Source of the DNA: Sphingomonas_E sp042693015
GTDB taxonomy: Bacteria > Pseudomonadota > Alphaproteobacteria > Sphingomonadales > Sphingomonadaceae
Reading direction: 5' to 3'
DNA: 64,000 bases
Assembly: GCF_042693015.1 (NCBI RefSeq)
Contig: NZ_CP170544.1
Span: forward strand, 62,001 to 126,000
Part shown: positions 1-6,933 of the stretch, in pieces
Numbering within the stretch: the first letter of the stretch is position 1
Layout: each line of letters opens with the position of its first letter
Notes under the pieces: model-generated
Database searches by the model: none
What the model was told of the DNA's origin: nothing
What the model saw: the letters and a program-made list of their open reading frames with translations, nothing else
Position numbers and translations under genes: made by a program

Positions 1-1634
1 AGCGTATCGACCGTGGCCGGAAGATCGAGGAGAACGAAGGACCGCCGTTCCTCTGCATAAGCGATCGCGTTGGCCTGAAGGGAAGGATCGGACTGGTTTG
101 GCAGCATCAGGATGTTGAACAGGTCGACATCCTCCAGCGCGAACAGCCCCGTCTTTGCGGCGCGCGATCCCGCCAGTTCCACGGCGGAAGGTGGGTCGCC
201 GTCATCGCCGGGCACCGCGCCGCTCTGCGCCTGCGTGGTCGGCCCGATGCCGAGTTGATAGGCGGCGACATTGGGCTCGGAATTGTCCGAAAGGTCGGTC
301 GCGCCCGCGGTGGGGCCATCGTTGAATTCGAAGCGCACCGATGGCGTGTCGCCGGCGGGGATCGCGATGATCCGATCGTCGACCAGCAGCACGCGCGCCC
401 CCGAAAATTCGGGTCGCGCGACGCTGTTCAGCCCCGCCTGCACAAGAGCGCGCAGGGCCGCCAGGGTGGTGGGCGCCTCGGGGGCAGTGTCCCACAGCGT
501 GATCGCCTGGTTGACGAGCACATTACCGCCGGCATCCACCAGATCGACATCCAGCGCGCCGGGCGTCGTGAGCGTTGTGAGATCGACGGCGGGATCCTGG
601 CGAACCCATGCAGTCCCCGTCTGGGCCGGGCGGATCGCCGCCGCCGCCGCTGTCTCGCGCCCGCCATTGGCGCCGCCCAACGACAGGGCTGCTGCCGCGC
701 TCCGGCGGCCGGCGCTGGCGAAGGTGACGCTCGACCGTTCGATATCGGCCGCGTCCGTGCCCGACGTGGCGGTCAAGGTGGCTTGCGTGGCCGCCACGGT
801 TTCGGTGCAGGTGAAATCGGCAAAGGCCGGGTTGCCGGGCTCCAGAGCCCGCACAGCCGCTTCGATGCGATCGGCCAGATTGGCCATCCGCGCGGCGAAA
901 TTGGCGCCGGTCAGCGGATCGCCTTCGCCCATGAAATCGAACTCATAGGTTCGGCCGCCATCGAGCGATATCGCCAGCCGGCGGACATTATCGCCCAGCA
1001 AGGCGAGATCGGTGGCCTCGATGATGCCGCTGGTCGCCACGCCATTCGCTGGGAAGGCAAGACCGCCGGGCCGTTCGAGCCGGATCAGGCTCGACGCCGC
1101 GTTGACGACATCGACCGCATAGTTTGGCGCGAAGCTGTTCATCGAAAGATTGCGATGGGTTTCCGACCGCACGGTCTGCAGGCGGCCATTGCGCTCCTGC
1201 ACCTCGGCGACCGTCAGGTTGAACAGGCTCGCCGGGCTGGACGTGTCATAATCGACGCCCAGGCGCAGGCCGTTGCCCCATGCACCCTCCGCATTGGCGA
1301 AGGCCGTGAGCACGACATTCCCGCCGCCGCCGAAGGCGTCTTCAAGATCGACCGAAGCTTCCGCCGCGCCGGCCGCGACGCGAACGATCCACGCGGTCGA
1401 TCCGCCATTCAGGAAGAAATGCGACACCGCATAGGAAAGGTCGCTGGTGAGATCGAGCCCGCCGAACTGGCGCTCGAAATCGGCGAAGCTGAAGATCTGC
1501 ACCGGCTGGTTGGTAGGCCCGCGCGCGGTGAAGCCGACAAAGGCCGCGACCGAGGTCGCCACGCCGGCGATGCTCCGCACGCCGCTGGGCACTTCCTCGA
1601 TATAGACGCCGGGATATGAGACATTGGTCGCCAT
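1..1634 (-). CDS. Contractile tail sheath protein (3' end outside window)
   Basis: The minus-strand frame is open from an ATG at 1634 to the left edge, giving about 544 residues without a stop. The N-terminus reads MATNVSYPGVYIEEVPSG and continues with GVATSVAAFVGFTARGP, the hallmark start of contractile sheath proteins of phage tails, tailocins and extracellular contractile injection systems (eCIS). A long, Ala/Gly/Thr-rich middle region follows, as expected for the variable surface domain. Near the edge it reads NILMLPNQSD and YAEERRSFVLLDLP, resembling the start of the conserved C-terminal sheath domain (IP...A..YCE.R..F.I.D.P). The remaining C-terminal part lies outside. An AGGGG ribosome site precedes the ATG. 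It is the first gene of a leftward unit; tube and baseplate genes would be expected beyond the edge. Sheath identity is firm; eCIS versus prophage is undecided. Confidence 0.88.
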   Translation of the reverse strand, partial: MATNVSYPGVYIEEVPSGVRSIAGVATSVAAFVGFTARGPTNQPVQIFSFADFERQFGGLDLTSDLSYAVSHFFLNGGSTAWIVRVAAGAAEASVDLEDAFGGGGNVVLTAFANAEGAWGNGLRLGVDYDTSSPASLFNLTVAEVQERNGRLQTVRSETHRNLSMNSFAPNYAVDVVNAASSLIRLERPGGLAFPANGVATSGIIEATDLALLGDNVRRLAISLDGGRTYEFDFMGEGDPLTGANFAARMANLADRIEAAVRALEPGNPAFADFTCTETVAATQATLTATSGTDAADIERSSVTFASAGRRSAAAALSLGGANGGRETAAAAAIRPAQTGTAWVRQDPAVDLTTLTTPGALDVDLVDAGGNVLVNQAITLWDTAPEAPTTLAALRALVQAGLNSVARPEFSGARVLLVDDRIIAIPAGDTPSVRFEFNDGPTAGATDLSDNSEPNVAAYQLGIGPTTQAQSGAVPGDDGDPPSAVELAGSRAAKTGLFALEDVDLFNILMLPNQSDPSLQANAIAYAEERRSFVLLDLPATVDT

Positions 1635-1941
1635 CAGCGCATCCCCTGCTCAAGAAACAGCTTATCGATCCGGAAAGCGGTTGCTGTTCCGGTGACAACA
1701 AAGTCCTGCCAAAATAGACTGCAGCGGGACGAAAGGAGAGTCCTTTCGCATCCGTATCAATCTATTATGCTACTTGTCGTTCCTATGGCCGATTGTGCTT
1801 TTTCCGCAGCGACCCAATGCGGCGACTCTTTATGTCACCGGCGCTTTAATGCTTGGAAGGTCGCTCTCTTCCTAACAATTGTCAATTCAGAAGTGTCGAA
1901 TGTCAGGGGCAATTCCGCTTGGGGTCGGCGGGGGCGTCCAA
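1635..1941. other. Intergenic region upstream of the sheath gene
   Basis: About 307 bases without a convincing gene. It is more AT-rich than its surroundings (roughly 1740-1900) and contains a perfect inverted repeat, CGAAAGGA-gag-TCCTTTCG, at 1730-1748, about 100 bases upstream of the sheath start. It presumably holds the promoter and control sites of the leftward sheath operon, but I cannot place a clear -35/-10 pair. A plus-strand reading frame of about 100 codons crosses it, with no family resemblance and no good ribosome site. Confidence 0.5.
1730..1748. promoter_or_regulatory. Perfect 8-3-8 inverted repeat upstream of sheath gene
   Basis: CGAAAGGA-gag-TCCTTTCG. It could be a dimeric regulator operator or an RNA hairpin in the sheath leader. 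No T-run follows on either strand, so a terminator is less likely. Function is inferred from position only. Confidence 0.4.
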
Positions 1942-2733
1942 TTATCGCGACTGGATGGTTTCGACCTGCCCATCTTCCAGCCGGAGTGCGGTGAGGATGC
2001 CGGTTTCATAGGCGCCTGTGTCAATGCCGATGCGATGGGGAAGGATTTCGGGCTGATCGCTGTGCCAGCTATGGCCGTGGACGATGGTCTTGTGGCTGGG
2101 AGCCGTCGCATCGAGAAATTCGCGGCGAATCCACAACAGATCATCCTCGTGCTGCTGATCCAGCGGGCGGCTGGGCCGGACGCCGGCATGGACGAAGGCA
2201 TAGTCGCCAATGCCGATCATCAGCTCCAGCCGTTCGAGCAGCCGGAGATGGGCGGCGGGCATAGCATCGAGGAACTGATCGCGGGCGCGGTAGCAATCAT
2301 CCGGTCCAAGCCGCGGATCGGGCGGCTCGACACCATAGGATCGCAGGGTGGCGACGCCCCCGAATTCCAGCCATCCCTCGGCATCTTCAGGGTCTTCCAG
2401 AAAGGCGAGCAAGGCCTGTTCGTGATTGCCCTTGAGCAGGTGAATTTCGAAATTGGGGCGGCGTTTCAGCCAGACCAGTGCGTCCAGCACATCCGAGGAT
2501 TGCGGGCCGCGATCGACATAATCGCCGCAGAAGATCAGGATCGGACAGCGGCCGTGCGCGCGGGCCGTGGCGTCGGGAACAACGCGTTGCAGCAGCGCCT
2601 TCAGCGGCTGGTAGCTGCCGTGAATGTCTCCGATCGCATAGACCAGTTGGCCCTCGACGGATCGGCCCCTGGTGGCCGGATCGGCCTTTGCCGCGGGCCG
2701 GAGCAGCGGATGATCGGCAATGCGGCTTACCAT
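1942..2733 (-). CDS. Metallophosphatase of the serine/threonine protein phosphatase type
   Basis: 263 residues, cytoplasmic. All PPP-family metal-site blocks are present in order: GDIHG (about residue 36), GDYVDRG (about 71), KGNHE (about 101) and VHGHS near the C-terminus. In this family they bind two metal ions and activate water to hydrolyse phosphoester bonds; substrates may be phosphoproteins or dinucleoside polyphosphates, which sequence alone does not separate. It starts 4 bases downstream of the end of the LprI-like membrane gene on the same strand, so the two are probably cotranscribed. Confidence 0.88.
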   Translation of the reverse strand: MVSRIADHPLLRPAAKADPATRGRSVEGQLVYAIGDIHGSYQPLKALLQRVVPDATARAHGRCPILIFCGDYVDRGPQSSDVLDALVWLKRRPNFEIHLLKGNHEQALLAFLEDPEDAEGWLEFGGVATLRSYGVEPPDPRLGPDDCYRARDQFLDAMPAAHLRLLERLELMIGIGDYAFVHAGVRPSRPLDQQHEDDLLWIRREFLDATAPSHKTIVHGHSWHSDQPEILPHRIGIDTGAYETGILTALRLEDGQVETIQSR

Positions 2734-2737
2734 TGCC

Positions 2738-3571
2738 CTATCTTTCCCGTCGGGCTTGCGCGCTCAGGGTCTGCAATTCTTCGGCGAGCGCATAATAATT
2801 GCCAATCAACTGGCGGGGCTCATCGGAGGAGCGGTTGCGGACCTTCGACCAGCGCTTGCGATAGGAGACCAGGGTCGATCGCTCGACGCCATTGCGGATG
2901 GCACTCGCATAAGCGTTGCGCAGTTCCTGGTCGGCGGCACGCACTGCTGGTTGCAGGCACCAGGCTTCGTGTGCATCGTCCATACCCGTGCAGCGCCTGG
3001 CGGAGGGCGCGGAGCGAGAGGGCGCATCTGGTTCGACCGTTGCCGTCCGGACCGGGCTGCCGCCCCGCGATATCGCGCGCGCCGGCTTGTCCGTCGTCGA
3101 CGACTTCGTTGTGGGCGACGATTGCTTGACGGGAGACGTTTGGGTGGCGGGCTTCGGCTGCTCGACAGTTGCTGGCGGCGCAAACGTCGGTTGCGGTTTC
3201 AGCTGTTCTGGAAGCGGGATCGGTTCGGTGACCGGTCGGTCGGCCTGCGCGATGGGGCCGATCTTCTGCTCGGGTGGCACAAGATATATGGCGGAAATGC
3301 CGAGGGCTGCCACCGCGGCCATCCCGACAGTTCCCCACAGCGAAAAACCCTTTCCCTCACGCTTCCGGATTCCTGCCAAGGGTTTCATGCGGGAGGTATG
3401 CGATGGGCTCGCCACCGAATGCGGCTGGGATGCAGTCGAGGCGGGGCCGAAGATCGACTGCATATCGTCCCGCACGCGGACCTGCGCCGTGCGGCCAAGG
3501 GGCGCATCGTCAGGTTTGGCGGTGCCGCTATCGACCCCGTCGTTCACGGCGAAACTGCTATCCGATCCCAC
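2738..3571 (-). CDS. Membrane protein with a C-terminal LprI/DUF1311-like domain
   Basis: About 277 residues from a GTG at 3571, preceded by GAGAGG at good spacing; a TTG at 3613 is an alternative. The N-terminal ~70 residues are polar, followed by one membrane segment (GTVGMAAVAALGISAIYLV), a long Pro/Thr/Lys/Ser-rich linker and a compact C-terminal domain with paired cysteines (CTGMDDAHEAWC), an ADQELRNAYASA helix and a Tyr/Trp-containing tail. The tail resembles the periplasmic LprI/DUF1311 fold of lysozyme-inhibitor-like proteins. The membrane topology is visible; the inhibitor role is a family-based inference. It probably forms an operon with the phosphatase gene downstream. Confidence 0.65.
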   Translation of the reverse strand: MGSDSSFAVNDGVDSGTAKPDDAPLGRTAQVRVRDDMQSIFGPASTASQPHSVASPSHTSRMKPLAGIRKREGKGFSLWGTVGMAAVAALGISAIYLVPPEQKIGPIAQADRPVTEPIPLPEQLKPQPTFAPPATVEQPKPATQTSPVKQSSPTTKSSTTDKPARAISRGGSPVRTATVEPDAPSRSAPSARRCTGMDDAHEAWCLQPAVRAADQELRNAYASAIRNGVERSTLVSYRKRWSKVRNRSSDEPRQLIGNYYALAEELQTLSAQARRER

Positions 3572-3700
3572 GCTCAAGCCTCTCAGCAATCGGACGCGTA
3601 AGGCGATTGCCAACAGCGAAACCCGGTGGGGGCGGGTCGGTTCCGTCAGCGCGGCTCAAACCGTCGCATCGGGAACCATGCCGGGCGCGGTGAAGCGTGC

Positions 3701-4405
3701 TCAGACCCGCGACGGGATGGTGATTCCGCGCTGAACGGCGGGCCTTGCCAGCCCGCGTTCCAGCCAGGCCGGCACATTCTTGAGCGAGGCGAAATCAACC
3801 AGTTCGGCCGCCTCATAGAAGCCGACCAGGTTGCGGACCCAGCCGAGCATCGAGATGTCCGCGATGGTGTAGGCATCGCCCATGATCCACTTGCGTCCGT
3901 CCAGCCGGCCTTCGAGCACGCCCAAAAGGCGCTTGGATTCATCGCGATAGCGTTCGAGCGGGCGCTTGTCGGCAATCTCCCGCCCGGCGAATTTGTGGAA
4001 GAATCCGAGTTGGCCGAACATCGGCCCGATCGCGCCCATCTGGAAGAATACCCACTGGATCGTCTCGTATCGCGCGGCGAGATCGGCAGGGATGAGCTTG
4101 CCCGTCTTTTCCGCGAGATAGAGGAGGATGGCCCCGGACTCGAACAGGGGGAGCGGCTTTCCGCCCGGCCCGTCGGGATCAATGATTGCGGGGATCTTGC
4201 CGTTGGGGTTGAGCGACAGATATTCCGGCGTCCAGCTCTCGTTCGCGCCGATATCGATCAGATGGGGTTCGTAGGGCAGGCCAAGCTCCTCCAGCATGAT
4301 CGAAACCTTCACGCCATTGGGCGTCGGCAGCGAATAGAGCTGGATGCGGTCGGGAAATTGCGCGGGCCAGCGCGACGTGATCGGGAATGCGGAAAGATCG
4401 GCCAT
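3701..4405 (-). CDS. Glutathione S-transferase family protein (YfcG/YghU-like)
   Basis: 234 residues from ATG 4405; an in-frame ATG at 4432 would add nine. The thioredoxin-like N-terminal domain has NGVKVSIMLEELGLPYE, followed by NPNGKIPAI with the cis-Pro and FESGAILLYLAEKTGKL, which carries the glutathione-contacting Glu-Ser. The helical C-terminal domain includes GDAYTIADISMLGW, the usual GST N-capping box. The NPNGKIPAI form and domain spacing are closest to the bacterial disulfide-bond oxidoreductase type. Cytosolic. It is divergent from the exported methyltransferase gene across about 170 bases. Confidence 0.88.
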   Translation of the reverse strand: MADLSAFPITSRWPAQFPDRIQLYSLPTPNGVKVSIMLEELGLPYEPHLIDIGANESWTPEYLSLNPNGKIPAIIDPDGPGGKPLPLFESGAILLYLAEKTGKLIPADLAARYETIQWVFFQMGAIGPMFGQLGFFHKFAGREIADKRPLERYRDESKRLLGVLEGRLDGRKWIMGDAYTIADISMLGWVRNLVGFYEAAELVDFASLKNVPAWLERGLARPAVQRGITIPSRV

Positions 4406-4574
4406 GGGGGGGAAGCTCCGCCGGAGATTCATATGGGGCCGGCACCATAACCGACGATGCCATTGCGACAATGGCTTGAAAGAGCTTTCGATGGGTGACG
4501 GCTCCCATCGACCAACGGCGCTGTTTGGCGCGCGGCGGGCGGGATAGGTTGCTCCTTTCAGTTGGGGGTTTTCC

Positions 4575-5333
4575 ATGAAACCATATCTGACGACTTTCGC
4601 GGCGGGCCTGATGCTGCTGGGCGCACCTGCCTTCGCCGACGTTTCTCCGACGATCCTGAAGGCGCCGGGCCGGTCCGAGGCAGCGCTGGCCGCGGATGCC
4701 GGCCGCAAACCGATCCAGGTGCTCGATTTCTTCGGGGTCGCGCCGGGCATGAAGGTGCTCGATCTGATGGCCGGCGGCGGCTATTATTCGGAACTGTTGG
4801 GCCAGGCCGTCGGGCCGAAGGGATCGGTGCTCGCCTTCGTCAATGCGACGCCGGAGGACGGTGACACGGCGAAGCTCGACGCAGCCTGGCAGAAGCTGAT
4901 GAGCCGCAACCCCAACGTCCGGCTGGAGAAAGGGAACATCGCCAAGCCGGACTATAAGCCGGCGAGCTTCGATTTTGCCCTGCTGCATCTAGAATACCAT
5001 GATTTCTATTGGGAAAGTGAAAAGTATCACTATCCCCACATGGACCCGAATGAGGCGCTGAAGCGGCTATACGCCGCCATGAAGCCGGGCGGCGTCGTGG
5101 GCGTGGTGGATCATGTCGCGGATGCCGGCGGCGACACGCGGGCCGTGGTCGATAAGCTTCATCGCATCGATCCCGCCGTGGTGAAGGCCGATTTCCAGCG
5201 GGCGGGCTTCGTGCTCGACGCGGAATCGCCGGTGCTGATGACGGGGCAGGACGATCATTCCAAGCTGGTCTTCGATCCCGCGGTGCGCGGCAAGACGGAT
5301 CGCTTCGTCTTTCGTTTCCGCAAGCCGAAATAG
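4575..5333 (+). CDS. Exported class I SAM-dependent methyltransferase-like protein
   Basis: 252 residues. A classic signal peptide (MKPYLTTFAAGLMLLGAPAFA) precedes the fold. The SAM-binding motif I is VLDLMAGGGYYSELL, followed by a GS-V-F strand and a DFALLHLEYHDFYW block, with a later MKPGGVVGVVDHV segment. Export of a SAM-type Rossmann domain is odd, because the periplasm is not known to hold SAM; the protein may use another ligand. The family is recurrent in proteobacteria but its substrate is unknown. A GC hairpin follows the stop. Confidence 0.8.
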   Translation: MKPYLTTFAAGLMLLGAPAFADVSPTILKAPGRSEAALAADAGRKPIQVLDFFGVAPGMKVLDLMAGGGYYSELLGQAVGPKGSVLAFVNATPEDGDTAKLDAAWQKLMSRNPNVRLEKGNIAKPDYKPASFDFALLHLEYHDFYWESEKYHYPHMDPNEALKRLYAAMKPGGVVGVVDHVADAGGDTRAVVDKLHRIDPAVVKADFQRAGFVLDAESPVLMTGQDDHSKLVFDPAVRGKTDRFVFRFRKPK

Positions 5334-5343
5334 CTTTGTGAGT

Positions 5344-5366
5344 GGGCGGGGTCTTATGCCCCGCCC
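5344..5366. terminator. Hairpin between convergent genes
   Basis: GGGCGGGG (5344-5351) pairs with CCCCGCCC (5359-5366) across a 7-base loop. It lies between the exported methyltransferase gene (+) and the YbaK-like gene (-). There is no clear T-run, so termination is inferred from location. Confidence 0.45.
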
Positions 5367-5375
5367 GCCACGCGC

Positions 5376-5858
5376 TTATTCCATCGCCGACCAGCGTTCG
5401 CTGAAGCGGCCGTGGCGTGATTCCGCCGCCAGCCGGACGAATTCGGCCTGGTCCATGTGGATCAGCGAGGCGTGGTCGCCTGCCTCGAAATAGATTTCAG
5501 GCTCGGCCTCCAGCGCATCGTCGACGATGGTGACGATGCCATAGCTGGACCCGAAGGCCGGCACCGCGCCTATCGAGCAATCGTCGAAGATCATGCTGAT
5601 CTCCTCCTCATCGGCCAGCCGCGGTTTCTGCCCCAACTCGGCCCTGAGATCGGCAAGCTGGATACGGCAATCCGACGGCAGCACCGCCAGCAGATATTCG
5701 CCATAGGTGTCGAGCAGGACGGCCTTGGCGAGTTGCTCCGCCGGGATATGGGAAACCGCGGCGCTCTGCATCGCCGATTTGGTTGGCGGGTGGATCACGA
5801 GATCGTAATCGGCATGATGTTCGTCGAGATACTGACGCAGCTTGGGTGCGATTGTCAT
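5376..5858 (-). CDS. YbaK/prolyl-tRNA editing domain protein
   Basis: 160 residues from ATG 5858, with GGGGAG nine bases upstream. The sequence runs through a YbaK/ProX-type fold: YDLVIHPPTKSAMQSA near the N-terminus, QLAKAVLLD containing the conserved Lys of the editing site, a DCRIQLADLR segment and FGSSYGIVTIVDDAL in the distal half. Stand-alone members hydrolyse misacylated tRNAs (for example Ala- or Cys-tRNA-Pro), which would be a translation quality-control role in the cytosol. The C-terminal ~35 residues (HASLIHMDQAEFVRLA) also match family members. The exact tRNA substrate cannot be read from the sequence. Confidence 0.82.
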   Translation of the reverse strand: MTIAPKLRQYLDEHHADYDLVIHPPTKSAMQSAAVSHIPAEQLAKAVLLDTYGEYLLAVLPSDCRIQLADLRAELGQKPRLADEEEISMIFDDCSIGAVPAFGSSYGIVTIVDDALEAEPEIYFEAGDHASLIHMDQAEFVRLAAESRHGRFSERWSAME

Positions 5859-6024
5859 CTGAAGTCTCCCCGAGACAGGCCCGCTGGAAGGCCGCGCACC
5901 CCGGAGGATCGCCCGCAGGCGCGGTCGCTCAATGTAGAACGCGCGACCTTTCCGTTCGATCCGCCGGAACCTCCACGCCACGGCGGGATTGAGCATGTGA
6001 AATTTCCGCCTCAGGAGGCATCGC

Positions 6025-6930
6025 ATGGCCGCACGTCCAAGCTGGCGCGGGCAGATCCGGCTCGCCTTGGTTTCCATTCCCGTCGAGATATTTCCGGCCA
6101 CCAAGAGCGGCGCGTCGATCGCCTTCCACCAGATCCACGAACCCTCGGGCAAGCGCATCCGCTATGAAAAGGTCGTACCCGGCATCGGCCCGGTCGACAC
6201 CGACGACATCATCAAGGGCTTCGAATATGAGAAGGGCGAATATGTCCTGCTCGACGAGAAGGAGATCGAGGGCGTCAAGCTGGAGAGCAAGAAGACGCTG
6301 GAACTGACCCAGTTCGTCGACGCCCATGACATCGACCCGATTTATTTCGAAAAGCCCTATTATGTCGTTCCCGCCGACGATCTGGCCGAAGAGGCGTTCA
6401 TCGTGCTGCGCGAGGCGCTGCGCCGCAGCCGCAAGATCGGACTGGGGCAACTGGCGATGCGGGGGCGCGAATATGTCGTCAGCCTGAAGCCATGCGGGCG
6501 CGGCATGGTGCTGGAAACACTGCGCTACGCCGACGAGGTGAACAAGGCGGCGAGCTATTTCCGCGGCATCGGCGACGCCAAGCCCGATCAGGATCTGCTC
6601 GATCTCGCCGAGACGCTCATCGACAAGAAGGCGGGCAAGTTCGACGCGGGCGAATTCCACGATCGCTATGTCGATGCGCTGAAGGGGCTGATCGAACGCA
6701 AGAAGAAGGGTAAGTCGATCAGCATCGACGATGCGGAGGCCGCACCGTCGTCCCGCGGCAGCAATGTGATCGACCTGATGGCGGCGCTGAAGCGGTCGCT
6801 CGACAACTCGGGCAAGACGACGGCCGCCAAAACTCCGGCACGAAAAGCCCCGGCCAAGAAGGCAGCGGTGACTCCAGCCAAAAAAACTGCAGCGACGGGC
6901 GCCAAAGCGCCGGCGCGCAAGCGGGCCTGA
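6025..6930 (+). CDS. ku: Ku protein, non-homologous end joining
   Basis: 301 residues, preceded by AGGAGG six bases before ATG. The N-terminus MAARPSWRGQIRLALVSIPVEIF and the FHQIHEPSGKRIRYEKVVPG block are characteristic of the bacterial Ku core, which forms a homodimeric ring on double-strand ends and recruits LigD. The core ends about residue 245; the last ~45 residues are a Lys/Ala/Pro-rich tail (repeated KAP and KKAA units), typical of bacterial Ku extensions that help threading or DNA binding. The gene stops 3 bases before ligD, so the two form one transcript. Confidence 0.97.
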   Translation: MAARPSWRGQIRLALVSIPVEIFPATKSGASIAFHQIHEPSGKRIRYEKVVPGIGPVDTDDIIKGFEYEKGEYVLLDEKEIEGVKLESKKTLELTQFVDAHDIDPIYFEKPYYVVPADDLAEEAFIVLREALRRSRKIGLGQLAMRGREYVVSLKPCGRGMVLETLRYADEVNKAASYFRGIGDAKPDQDLLDLAETLIDKKAGKFDAGEFHDRYVDALKGLIERKKKGKSISIDDAEAAPSSRGSNVIDLMAALKRSLDNSGKTTAAKTPARKAPAKKAAVTPAKKTAATGAKAPARKRA

Positions 6931-6933
6931 TCG

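Noticed and set aside
255..1619. Long plus-strand frame of 454 codons
   Set aside because: It is the mirror of the tail sheath gene on the minus strand. The Arg/Gly-rich product matches no family; long antisense frames are common in this GC-rich sequence.
1879..3129. Plus-strand frame of 416 codons
   Set aside because: Runs antisense to the phosphatase and LprI-like genes, both supported by clear motifs. Composition is typical of a GC shadow.
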